Assembly (NCBI RefSeq): GCF_026341515.1
Contig: NZ_JAPEOK010000001.1
Span: 1,922,001-1,986,000 of the forward strand
Direction of reading: 5' to 3'
Source of the DNA: Streptomyces sp. NBC_00878
GTDB taxonomy: Bacteria; Actinomycetota; Actinomycetes; Streptomycetales; Streptomycetaceae
DNA: 64,000 bases
In this document: piece by piece, positions 31,030-39,107 of the stretch
How positions within the stretch are numbered: the stretch's first letter is position 1
Layout of the letters: each line of letters starts with the position of its first letter
Notes under the pieces: generated by a model
What the model saw: the letters and a program-made list of their open reading frames with translations, nothing else
What the model was told of the DNA's origin: nothing
Databases searched by the model: none
Program-made: the position numbers and the translations under genes

Positions 31030-32598
31030 GTGCATCCTCCCCGCACCCCGGCCGAGACCGAGGCCGTTCTCGCCGCCGAGCTGCGCACCGCACGCCCCGC
31101 CCTGCTGTCGCCGTACGCGGCAGGACTCCCCGGGGCGCGCGCGGCCGTGCTGACCCGGCTGTGGCGTGGGCTCGCCCATGAGCCGCTGCCGTGGGTCACC
31201 CGCCGGGAGCGGGCGGGGCACGACGGGCTCGTTCTCCGGCTGGCCGACGGGCGCCGTCTGCGCGGTCCGGCCTCGGACGCGTACGCGACGGCCGCCACCG
31301 TCACGGAGGTCGAGCTGGACGGGACGGCGTACGACCATCCGGCCGGACTCATGACGGCACTCGGACTGCCGCACGCTCACGCCTTCGCCGCCGAACTCGA
31401 CCACAGCGTCGCCTCGTTGGCCCTCTCCCGCGCCAACCAGCCCGCGATGGCCTCTCCTTGTACGTCGCGGGAGTGGGAGCAGCGGGTCGTGGACGGGCAT
31501 CCGTTCCACCCCAACTGCCGTTCACGGCCGGGCTTTTCGGTGGCCGAGCAGCTGGCGTACGCGCCGGAGCACCGGGCGGAGGTCGAGCTCGGGATGGTGG
31601 CCGTGCCGGAGGACACCTGCCTGGTGCGGGGCGCGTGGCCGTACCGGGAGGCGGGGCGCGTGCTGATCCCCGTACACCCGTGGCAGGCGCGGCACATGCT
31701 GAAGGACGAGCGGGCGGTCGGGGAGGGCGTGGCCGAGGAGAGCATGGCGGCACATCCCCTGATGTCCCTGCGGACCCTTGCCCTGCCCGACGGACCCCAC
31801 GTCAAGACGGCGCTCAGCGCCCGGCTCACCTCCTCCGTGCGGGACATCTCGGTGTACTCGATCGAGTCGGCGACGGCCGTCTCGGCGTTCATGGAGGCCA
31901 TGGCCGAGCGCATGGACGGGCTGCTCCACATCACCCGGACCCTCGGCGCGGTCACCGCCAACACCCCTGATCTGGCAGCGGTGTTGCGCGAGTCCCCGGA
32001 CGCGTACGCGGGTGCGGGCGAGCGAGTCGTCCCCGTGGCCGCCCTCGCCTCGACCGTGCTGCCCCGGTCCCCGGCCTGGCTGGCCGAGTTCAGCCGGCTC
32101 GCACTGACCGTCGGGCTGCGCCTGCTCGACCTGGGTGTGGCCCTGGAGGCGCACGGCCAGAACCTGCTGGTGGTGCTCTCGCCCGCGGGCGTCCCGCTGC
32201 GGCTCGTCTACCGCGATCTGGCCGACATCCGGATCAGCCCGGCGCGGCTGGCCCGCCACGGCATTCCGGCCCCGGACCTGACGGGCCGCATCGTCACGGA
32301 CGACGAGTCCGTCCTGCGCAGCAAGCTCTTCGGCTCGCTCATAGCGGGCGCGCTGGCGGCGACGGCGGGTTCGGCGACAGCGCTGCGCGCGGCGCTGACC
32401 ACGGCCGTACGGGATCTGCCGCGCGGCCCGGATCTCACGGCGCTGCTCGAAGAGCCGCTGCCGGCCAAGGCGTTGACGACGATGCGGCTGTCGCCCGAGC
32501 GGCCGGGCGACATCTGGGCACGCCTGCCGAACCCGCTCGTCGACCAGGACCCCGCCCCGGGCCGAGACCCGGACCCTGTCCCCCGGCCCTCGTTTTGA
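31030..32598 (+). CDS. NIS siderophore synthetase (IucA/IucC family), second copy
   Basis: 522 residues with DGHPFHPNCRSRPGFS, VHPWQARHML, the ATP-binding VKTALSARLTSSVRDIS, EAHGQNLLVVLSPAG and YRDLADIRIS, all hallmarks of NIS synthetases. It starts at a GTG with AGGAG about 7 bp upstream. It is only distantly similar to the divergent copy, as expected for two synthetases doing successive condensations (for example the IucA plus IucC or SfaB plus SfaD pairs). No decarboxylase, N-hydroxylase or racemase lies nearby, so the amine partner must be supplied elsewhere. Confidence 0.9.
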   Translation: MHPPRTPAETEAVLAAELRTARPALLSPYAAGLPGARAAVLTRLWRGLAHEPLPWVTRRERAGHDGLVLRLADGRRLRGPASDAYATAATVTEVELDGTAYDHPAGLMTALGLPHAHAFAAELDHSVASLALSRANQPAMASPCTSREWEQRVVDGHPFHPNCRSRPGFSVAEQLAYAPEHRAEVELGMVAVPEDTCLVRGAWPYREAGRVLIPVHPWQARHMLKDERAVGEGVAEESMAAHPLMSLRTLALPDGPHVKTALSARLTSSVRDISVYSIESATAVSAFMEAMAERMDGLLHITRTLGAVTANTPDLAAVLRESPDAYAGAGERVVPVAALASTVLPRSPAWLAEFSRLALTVGLRLLDLGVALEAHGQNLLVVLSPAGVPLRLVYRDLADIRISPARLARHGIPAPDLTGRIVTDDESVLRSKLFGSLIAGALAATAGSATALRAALTTAVRDLPRGPDLTALLEEPLPAKALTTMRLSPERPGDIWARLPNPLVDQDPAPGRDPDPVPRPSF

Positions 32599-32630
32599 TG
32601 CGTGACGCCATTGATCAATAGGATCCGGCG

Positions 32631-33926
32631 ATGATCACAAGAAAACGGCTGGCGGTGGGCGCCTGCGCCCTGCTCGCCGCCCTGACGGCCGGGATCGCCC
32701 TCCCGGCCGGAGCCTTCGCCGGCGAACCCACGGGGGACGACGCGCCCAAGGTCGACCTCGTCCTCGACGTCAGCGGTTCGATGCGCGCGCGGGACATCGA
32801 CGGCCAGACACGGATGGCCGCGGCGAAGCAGGCCTTCAACGAGGTCCTCGACGCGACACCCGAGGAGGTCCGACTCGGCATTCGGACACTCGGCGCCAAC
32901 TACCCGGGCGACGACCGCAAGACGGGCTGCAAGGACACCGAACAGCTGTACCCCGTCGGGCCGTTGGACCGCACCGAGGCGAAGACCGCCGTCGCGACCC
33001 TCGCACCCACCGGCTGGACCCCGATCGGCCCGGCGCTCCTCAAGGCGGCCGACGACCTGGAGGGCGGCGAGGGCTCCCGCCGTATCGTGCTCATCAGCGA
33101 CGGCGAGGACACCTGCGCCCCACTGGACCCGTGCGAGGTGGCGCGGGAGATCGCCGCCAAGGGGATCGGCCTCACCATCGACACGCTCGGTCTGGTGCCT
33201 AACACCAAACTGCGGCAGCAGCTGAGCTGCATCGCGGAGGCGACCGGCGGTACGTACACGACGATCGAGCACACCGACGAACTCACCGACAAGGTCAACC
33301 AGTTGGTGGACCGGGCCGCCGACCCGGTGGTCACGCCGGTCGCCGTGACCGGCGCGGACACGTGTGCGCAGGCCCGCACACTCAAGTCCGGGCTCTACAC
33401 CGACCGCGAGGAGTTCGGGCAGCACCGCTGGTACCGCGTGGACGTCCCGGCGGGCTCCGAGCTGCGCGCGTCGGTGAGCGTCGCGGCCGACCGCCAGGTC
33501 GGCCCGGACTACGGGGTGTCGCTGCGGGCGGTGACCGCGAGCGGCCGGGAGATCGTGCGCGGCGAGTCGACGGGCACGGGCCGCACCGACGTCATGTCGA
33601 CAGGGCTGCGCTATCCCAAGGCAGAGAGCGAGGACGACGACTCGGACGGCGGATCGGGTTCCGACGACGGGTCCACGTCCGAGGTCGTGTGCCTTCAGGT
33701 CGCCAACTCCTTCTCGGCGGCCTCGGGCGTCAAGACCACGCCCGGTCTGCCGCTCGAACTGACCGTCGACGTCGTCGACGGTCCCGACACGTCGAGCGAC
33801 GTGGCCTCCTTCGGCCTCGGTCGCGGCTGGTGGCTGCTCGGCGCTCTGGTGCTCACCGGCTTCCTCGCGGGTGTGCTGTGGGGCTGGATCTCGCGCTGGC
33901 GGATCGCGGTCTGGAGGACCAACTGA
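32631..33926 (+). CDS. Secreted/membrane von Willebrand factor A domain protein
   Basis: 431 residues. It has an N-terminal signal peptide (residues 1-30, cleavage near AFA), a VWA domain with MIDAS motif DVSGSM (Asp46-Ser50), a conserved TPIGPAL threonine and ISDGED, a beta-rich region, an acidic Ser/Asp-rich linker, and a C-terminal TM (about 397-420) ending in basic residues. It is anchored outside the cytoplasm with the VWA domain exposed and could bind a metal-dependent protein ligand. The next gene overlaps it by one base. The pair is probably a surface complex. Function unknown. Confidence 0.85.
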   Translation: MITRKRLAVGACALLAALTAGIALPAGAFAGEPTGDDAPKVDLVLDVSGSMRARDIDGQTRMAAAKQAFNEVLDATPEEVRLGIRTLGANYPGDDRKTGCKDTEQLYPVGPLDRTEAKTAVATLAPTGWTPIGPALLKAADDLEGGEGSRRIVLISDGEDTCAPLDPCEVAREIAAKGIGLTIDTLGLVPNTKLRQQLSCIAEATGGTYTTIEHTDELTDKVNQLVDRAADPVVTPVAVTGADTCAQARTLKSGLYTDREEFGQHRWYRVDVPAGSELRASVSVAADRQVGPDYGVSLRAVTASGREIVRGESTGTGRTDVMSTGLRYPKAESEDDDSDGGSGSDDGSTSEVVCLQVANSFSAASGVKTTPGLPLELTVDVVDGPDTSSDVASFGLGRGWWLLGALVLTGFLAGVLWGWISRWRIAVWRTN

Positions 33927-34816
33927 TGCGTACCACCCGTGTGTTGAAGACCGGCCGTGTATCGAGGATCAGCCGTCTGTTGAGGACCAGCCGTCTGTTG
34001 AGGACCATCCCTGCGGTCGGTGCGGGTCTGCTGGTGCTGGGGACCGCCGTGTCGCCCGCCGTCGCCGACTCCTCCCCCTCCGCGAGCCCGTCGGACGACA
34101 GCGCCGCGCCCACCTCGGCCGGTACGTCCTTCCGTACGGCGGCCGAGGTCGACCAGGGTCAGCGGGCCACCGCGAGCGCGTCCATGGGCGACTACCTGTA
34201 CTGGTCGTTCCCGGCCGACGCCGGACAGCGGCCCACCGTGCGGGTCACGGTGAAGCTGCCCGACGCGCACGCCGCCGCGGCCTGGCAGCTCGACGTGTAC
34301 GACGGGCTGCGGCGCCGCCAGGCCTGCCAGTACGGCGCGCAGACGCGGACGGCCGCCCCCGACACGGCGTCCGTGGACCTGTCCTGCACGCTGCGTACGG
34401 TCCGCGCCTGGTCCGAGCCGTGGGCCAACGACCCGCTGCCGGGCACGTACTACGTCCGGCTGACCACCGCCGACCTCAAGACGGCCGACCTCGGACTGCC
34501 GGTGAGCGCCGAGGTGCGGGCCGACTCGGAGGACGTGGGCGGAGCGGCCGCGGTGGACGGCTCGCTGGCCGAGCCGCTGGTGCCCGGGATCGCGGTGACG
34601 GCCAAGGACAGTGACGAATCCGGCGACGAGGACTCCGAGACGTCGGTCGCCGCGCTGTCCAGCATCGAGCCCGACGACGGCTGGGCCTCCGGCTGGTGGT
34701 CCGACCGCTGGGTGTGGACCGCGGTGGGCGGGGTGCTGGCGGCGCTCGCGGGGGTCGGCGGGTATGCGCTGACCCGCGGAGCGGGACGGCTACGGCAGGT
34801 TCCGCCGGGAGCCTGA
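33926..34816 (+). CDS. Secreted protein with C-terminal TM, partner of the VWA protein
   Basis: 296 residues. The basic N-terminus contains a repeated SRLLRT unit from a repeated 18-bp DNA unit, followed by a signal peptide (about residues 28-48), a Ser/Pro-rich linker, a beta-sandwich-like region (YLYWSFPADAGQRPTVRVTVKLPD), an acidic stretch and a C-terminal TM near residues 268-285. It resembles the C-terminal half of the VWA gene product in layout. Its start overlaps the VWA stop (TGATG), so the two are made together. No enzymatic motif is visible. Confidence 0.75.
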   Translation: MRTTRVLKTGRVSRISRLLRTSRLLRTIPAVGAGLLVLGTAVSPAVADSSPSASPSDDSAAPTSAGTSFRTAAEVDQGQRATASASMGDYLYWSFPADAGQRPTVRVTVKLPDAHAAAAWQLDVYDGLRRRQACQYGAQTRTAAPDTASVDLSCTLRTVRAWSEPWANDPLPGTYYVRLTTADLKTADLGLPVSAEVRADSEDVGGAAAVDGSLAEPLVPGIAVTAKDSDESGDEDSETSVAALSSIEPDDGWASGWWSDRWVWTAVGGVLAALAGVGGYALTRGAGRLRQVPPGA

Positions 34817-34965
34817 CCATTCCGCGTACGGGCCGTTCGATGGCTGCGGGCCGTCGTGGCCGGTCACGCGGTTCCCGCCTACGGGGCGCTCATCCCCTTC
34901 GCAGGACCGGCCCGTCGCGCCAACTCCACGGTGCGGCGGGCCTCTTGGTGTCCCGGGAGCGGGGC

Positions 34966-35598
34966 TCAGGACTCCCGTAGGGCCTTGGCCAGGGGGCCGT
35001 CGCCCGTTACCGCGATCTGTCCGTCCTGTACCGCGTCGAGCAGGGTCAGGTCTCCTCTGCCAATCGCCGCGCACGCCTCGGCGGCGAGCGAGAGCCAGGC
35101 GTCCGGTTCCTCGGGGGCCGGTCCCTCCCCGTAGACCGGACCCTCCTCCGCACCGATCCGTACGTAGAACTCCCCTTCGTCCAGGCGGACTTGGACGACG
35201 CCGTCGCCAAGTCCCGCCAGGGACCGCAGCAACGGCAGAGCGAACCAGTGCGCGCGTACCGCGTCGGTGGGCCGCCGCTCCGCCAGCAGGGGTGCGCCCC
35301 ACTCGCCGAGTGCCTGTAGGACGGGCAGCAACTCCCGCCCCCGGCCGGTGAGTTCGTACACGTACGCCGCTCCCGGCGGTGGCAGCCGTCGCCGGGTCGC
35401 AAGGCCGTCCCGTTCCATGTCCTTGAGCCGGGAGGCGAGGACGTCCGTGCTCACACCGGGCAGATCCGCGTGCAGGTCGGTGTAGCGGCGCGGACCGGCC
35501 AGCAACTCGCGGACGATCAGGAGGGTCCAGCGATCACCGAGGGCATCGAGGGCCCGGGCAGCGGAACAGTACTGGTCGTAGCTTCGGCGAGGTGACAT
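34966..35598 (-). CDS. HxlR-family regulator with C-terminal ligand domain
   Basis: 210 residues. The N-terminal winged helix (about residues 5-95: YDQYCSAARALDALGDRWTLLIVRELLAGPRRYTDL) is typical of HxlR proteins. The C-terminal half (VVQVRLDEGEFYVRIG...LSLAAEACAAIGRGDLTLLDAV) looks like the SCP2/sterol-carrier-like extension found in several actinobacterial HxlR regulators. The ATG at 35598 begins the conserved part; an upstream extension is in frame but overlaps the promoter of alaA. It is divergent from alaA with an 87-bp gap and may regulate it. Confidence 0.82.
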   Translation of the reverse strand: MSPRRSYDQYCSAARALDALGDRWTLLIVRELLAGPRRYTDLHADLPGVSTDVLASRLKDMERDGLATRRRLPPPGAAYVYELTGRGRELLPVLQALGEWGAPLLAERRPTDAVRAHWFALPLLRSLAGLGDGVVQVRLDEGEFYVRIGAEEGPVYGEGPAPEEPDAWLSLAAEACAAIGRGDLTLLDAVQDGQIAVTGDGPLAKALRES

Positions 35599-35685
35599 GC
35601 GACGCAGTGTAGACAACTTGTTGGACTTTCCAAGCTCACACTTGGTAAAACCAAGCAACACACGAAACCGGAGGGGCGAGCGCGC

Positions 35686-36894
35686 ATGGAGTTCCGGCAG
35701 TCGAACAAGCTCAGCGAGGTCTGTTACGAGATCCGGGGCCCGGTGATCGAGCACGCCGACGCGCTGGAGAAGGCAGGCCACAGTGTGCTGCGCCTGAACA
35801 CCGGCAACCCCGCGCTCTTCGGCTTCGAGGCGCCGGAGGAGATCCTCCAGGACATGATCCGGATGCTGCCCCAGGCACACGGGTACACGGACTCGCGCGG
35901 GATCCTCTCGGCCCGTCGGGCCGTGGCGGGGCGCTACCAGACGCTGGGCCTGGAGGTCGGCGTCGACGACGTCTTCCTCGGCAACGGCATCTCCGAGCTG
36001 ATCTCGATGGCCGTGCAGGCGCTGGTGGAGGACGGCGACGAGGTCCTCATCCCGGCCCCCGACTTCCCCCTCTGGACGGCCGTCACGACCCTCGCGGGCG
36101 GCAAGGCGGTGCACTACCTCTGCGACGAACAGGCCGACTGGTACCCGGACTTGGACGACATGGCCTCGAAGATCACGGACCGCACCAAGGCCGTGGTCAT
36201 CATCAACCCGAACAATCCCACCGGCGCGGTCTACCCCAAGGAGATCATCGAGGGCATCCTCGACCTCGCGCGCCGGCACGGCCTGATGGTGTTCGCGGAC
36301 GAGATCTACGACCAGATCCTGTACGACGACGCCGTGCACCACTCGGCCGCCGCGCTCGCCCCCGACCTGGTGGTCCTCACCTTCTGCGGCCTCTCGAAGA
36401 CGTATCGCGTGGCGGGTTTCCGCTCCGGCTGGCTGGTGGTCACGGGCCCGCGCCAGCACGCGAAGAACTACCTGGAGGGCCTCACCACGCTGGCCTCCAT
36501 GCGGCTGTGCGCCAACGCCCCGGCCCAGTACGCGATTCAGGCCGCGCTCGGCGGCCGTCAGTCCATCTACGACCTCACGGCGCCCGGCGGCAGGCTGCAC
36601 GAACAGCGCAACCGGGCCTGGGAGAAGCTCAACGACATCCCCGGTGTGTCGTGCGTCAAACCGCAGGGCGCGCTGTACGCGTTCCCGCGCATCGACCCCG
36701 AGGTGCACAAGATCTACGACGACGAGAAGTTCGTCCTGGACCTGCTGCTCCGCGAGAAGATCCAGGTCGTCCAGGGCACCGGCTTCAACTGGCCCCGCCC
36801 CGACCACTTCCGCATCCTCACCCTCCCGCACGCCGACGACCTGGACGCGGCGATCAGCAGGATCGGCCGGTTCCTGAGCGGGTACCGGCAGTAG
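35686..36894 (+). CDS. alaA: Alanine transaminase AlaA-like (class I aminotransferase)
   Basis: 402 residues, fold-type I. AlaA-type features are SNKLSEVCYEIRGPV at the start, LNTGNPALFGF, INPNNPTGAVY, FADEIYDQILYDD, the PLP lysine in FCGLSKTYRVAGFRSGW, and RFLSGYRQ at the end. It interconverts pyruvate and glutamate with alanine and 2-oxoglutarate. A RBS-like GGAGGGG precedes the ATG. It is monocistronic and divergent from an HxlR regulator. The family match is close along the full length. Confidence 0.9.
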   Translation: MEFRQSNKLSEVCYEIRGPVIEHADALEKAGHSVLRLNTGNPALFGFEAPEEILQDMIRMLPQAHGYTDSRGILSARRAVAGRYQTLGLEVGVDDVFLGNGISELISMAVQALVEDGDEVLIPAPDFPLWTAVTTLAGGKAVHYLCDEQADWYPDLDDMASKITDRTKAVVIINPNNPTGAVYPKEIIEGILDLARRHGLMVFADEIYDQILYDDAVHHSAAALAPDLVVLTFCGLSKTYRVAGFRSGWLVVTGPRQHAKNYLEGLTTLASMRLCANAPAQYAIQAALGGRQSIYDLTAPGGRLHEQRNRAWEKLNDIPGVSCVKPQGALYAFPRIDPEVHKIYDDEKFVLDLLLREKIQVVQGTGFNWPRPDHFRILTLPHADDLDAAISRIGRFLSGYRQ

Positions 36895-37021
36895 ACGGTG
36901 TCCTTGGCATCCCCTTGACGTGCGGTTGGCGTGCGCTGCGCGTGCGGTTGGCGTGGGGTCGCGGTCGGGGCGATGTCAGACCCGGGTCGTAGTCTTCGAA
37001 TGGGCCCGCTGATCGCCTTGA

Positions 37022-37045
37022 TCCACGAGGGGGCTCACTCGTGGA
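37022..37045 (+). promoter_or_regulatory. 5'-leader hairpin upstream of a hypothetical gene
   Basis: Arms TCCACGAG and CTCGTGGA (8 of 8) enclose 8 bases, 28 bp before the ATG at 37073. This could be an operator or an mRNA leader structure. Confidence 0.4.
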
Positions 37046-37072
37046 CAGACCAGACACGGGAAGGAGCGCGCC

Positions 37073-37735
37073 ATGACACGACCGCCGACCGCCGCACAGC
37101 GGCGTGTCATCGACGCGGCCGATCCCGTGACCGGGCGGCTCAGGGGTACGGAGAGCCAGCTCGCGGCGCTGGTGAAGCGAGGGCTCGCCTTCCGGCATCC
37201 GCGTCCGCCGCGCGACCACTTCCTGACGCCCGCCGGGCATCGGCTTCGCGAGGAGACGACCACGGTGGCGGCGAATACTCCGGAAGCCGCCGAGCCCACC
37301 CGGCAGTCCGCCCCGGAGTCCTCCGGGGTGTTCGCCGCACGGGTCGGCGGCGAGGAGGGCGCCGACGCCGGCCCCTCGCGCATACGTGAGGTGCACAGCG
37401 CCTGGCAGGGGCTGCTGGAGCTGCGCCGCATGACCAATCCCCACGGGGTGGTGGACCGACCTTGCGCATGGGAGCGTACGCATCTGGTGCAGGCCGCCGC
37501 GCTCGCACTGGAGGCGGCGGGGCACCGGCCGGCGGACGCGGGCACCGAGGGGGACGCGTACGGGTACCGGGTGCGCGCGACACCCCAGCCGGAGGCCGTC
37601 GCCGTGCGCGAGCCGGACGCCGGGGCCCTGCGCGAGTGCGCGGCGACATTGGAGAAGGCAGGCTGGCAAGTGGGCGAACACACGGAGCCGCGCACCGGCG
37701 TGCGCTATCTGCTGGCTTCGCCCAGACGGACGTGA
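37073..37735 (+). CDS. Hypothetical actinobacterial protein
   Basis: 220 residues of unrecognised function. The ATG follows a strong GGGAAGGAG site. Residues 1-65 (AAQRRVIDAADPVTGRLRGTESQLAALVKRGLAFRHPRPPRDHFLTPAGHRL) look like a small winged-helix or DNA-binding-type fold. An Ala/Glu-rich linker and a C-terminal domain with two Trp/Gly-containing segments follow. It overlaps the thioesterase start by four bases, so it is part of a two-gene operon. Confidence 0.72.
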   Translation: MTRPPTAAQRRVIDAADPVTGRLRGTESQLAALVKRGLAFRHPRPPRDHFLTPAGHRLREETTTVAANTPEAAEPTRQSAPESSGVFAARVGGEEGADAGPSRIREVHSAWQGLLELRRMTNPHGVVDRPCAWERTHLVQAAALALEAAGHRPADAGTEGDAYGYRVRATPQPEAVAVREPDAGALRECAATLEKAGWQVGEHTEPRTGVRYLLASPRRT

Positions 37736-38178
37736 TCGAAGTCGAAGGGGAAGTCGTGGCCGAACCGTTTTCCGTGCCGGTGACCGTGCGCGGGTACGAG
37801 ACCGACGTCCAGGGGCATCTGAACCAGGCCGTGTACATGAACTACGCGGAGCACGCCCGCTGGTCGTTGCTGCAGGCCGCCGGAATCACCCAGGCCGGTC
37901 TGGCGGCCAAGGGGGTGGGCCCGGTGTCACTGGAGATGACCATCCGCTACCGGCGGGAGCTGCGGGCCGGCGACGAGGTCGAGGTGACCTGCGTTTTCCT
38001 CTGGGGCGAGGGCAAGACGTTCCGGATCGAGCAGACGATCCGCAAGTCCGACGGCACGGTCGCCGCCGAGATCACGGGGGTCGCCGGCGTGCTGGACCTC
38101 AAGGAGCGCAAACTGGTCGCGGACCCGAGGGACTACTTCCGCGCACTGGCCTCGGACCCACGGGCGTTCGGCCTCTGA
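37732..38178 (+). CDS. 4HBT-type acyl-CoA thioesterase
   Basis: About 148 residues with the hotdog motif YETDVQGHLNQAVYMNYAEHARW; the Asp in TDVQGH is the usual catalytic residue of the 4-hydroxybenzoyl-CoA thioesterase/YbgC group. The central helix and following strands (SLEMTIRYRRELRAGDEVEV) are complete. The GTG at 37732 overlaps the previous stop. A GTG at 37756 with AAGGGGAA upstream is an equally good start. It hydrolyses a small or medium acyl-CoA; the substrate is not predictable. Confidence 0.85.
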   Translation: MIEVEGEVVAEPFSVPVTVRGYETDVQGHLNQAVYMNYAEHARWSLLQAAGITQAGLAAKGVGPVSLEMTIRYRRELRAGDEVEVTCVFLWGEGKTFRIEQTIRKSDGTVAAEITGVAGVLDLKERKLVADPRDYFRALASDPRAFGL

Positions 38179-38196
38179 CCCGGTCGCCCGGAAGCG

Positions 38197-38212
38197 TGAC
38201 GGTTCACCGTCA
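38197..38212. terminator. Short palindrome between convergent genes
   Basis: TGACGGT and ACCGTCA around TC, shortly after the thioesterase stop. A weak candidate terminator. Confidence 0.35.
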
Positions 38213-38281
38213 GCCCTCCCCTACTTCGCGCGGGTGGGCGACGACTTCACCGCCGTGGGCACCCGTCATGGGCGGAGGATG

Positions 38282-38818
38282 TCAACTCCTGTCTTCTTCG
38301 GCCGGCTGTCTCCATGTCGCGCGGAAGCTGTGCCAAAGGGCCCGGCCGTCTCCGAAGAACGGCAGGAGGAACACGATGTGCGCGAAGTACCACCAGGCCA
38401 AGGACCGGTCGAGGCCGGAAAGCCACAGAAGGGCACCCACCGCGACACAGGCAGACGGCCCGGCCAGGGCCACCACGGCCGTCTGCCGTGCGGCCATGGT
38501 CCCTTCCGGGACCACCGACGTGCGCCACGCTGTCCGCTCGATCGCAATGTGAGTGACCGTGTGGATCCGCTTGAGGACGAGGACGTGTGCCGACTCGTGC
38601 AGGGCAAACGAGGCCACCAGGCCCACGGCGGCCGGTTTGACCAGCAGCACCCACGCCAGAGAGGCCGGTACCGGATCACCGGAGCGCGCCATCCAGACCA
38701 GAGCCACAGCCAGGAGGACGCCGGCGAGCGCCAGCAGTGGCCACACCTGGGCAGCCACTGCCCAGACGACGCTGCGAACCTTCAGGTCAACTGCCCGACT
38801 CGTTGAGGAGCTGCTCAC
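38282..38818 (-). CDS. S2P-like (M50) intramembrane zinc metalloprotease
   Basis: 178 residues, strongly hydrophobic, with about four TMs. The complete site-2-protease signature is present: HESAH at residues 74-78 inside a membrane segment (zinc ligands and catalytic Glu), ALAGPSACVA (the AGP motif) and FFGDGRAL (the Asp-Gly motif giving the third zinc ligand). It should cleave a transmembrane substrate within or near the membrane. It is the last gene of a minus-strand block with an ABC transporter and a single-TM small protein. The arrangement resembles YydH next to YydIJ in Bacillus. The small protein at 41354 is the obvious candidate substrate (inference). Confidence 0.78.
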   Translation of the reverse strand: MSSSSTSRAVDLKVRSVVWAVAAQVWPLLALAGVLLAVALVWMARSGDPVPASLAWVLLVKPAAVGLVASFALHESAHVLVLKRIHTVTHIAIERTAWRTSVVPEGTMAARQTAVVALAGPSACVAVGALLWLSGLDRSLAWWYFAHIVFLLPFFGDGRALWHSFRATWRQPAEEDRS

Positions 38819-39107
38819 GGCGCTGCTTCAACCCCCGGTAGATGGCTTGGATCATCACCAAGACGGCGGTGAGCACGAGGAACAGGACGACGAGCGGGAC
38901 CGGGTTCTCGACGCCCGTGGTGATACCCGTTGCCCCGTTGTCCTTCTCCACCGTCTCGAAGATCATCGACCCGAAGAACGCTGTCCGTGCGCCGACCTCG
39001 TCACCGCCCGTTGAGAACATGAGGGCGAGCAGGGTCACCACCACGGTTACCAGCGTCAGCAGCGCGGCCCCTATGGCGGACTTCACTACCGAGCGTGCCT
39101 TGAACAT
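38787..39107 (-). CDS. Two-TM small membrane protein
   Basis: 106 residues. TM1 (about 12-32: AALLTLVTVVVTLLALMF) and TM2 (about 71-92: PLVVLFLVLTAVLVMIQAIY) flank a 38-residue loop, with a basic C-terminus. The start has a good GGAGAAGG site and lies inside the 3' end of the permease gene. Its 3' end overlaps the M50 gene. No family recognised. It may be an immunity or accessory protein of the peptide system. Confidence 0.7.
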   Translation of the reverse strand: MFKARSVVKSAIGAALLTLVTVVVTLLALMFSTGGDEVGARTAFFGSMIFETVEKDNGATGITTGVENPVPLVVLFLVLTAVLVMIQAIYRGLKQRREQLLNESGS

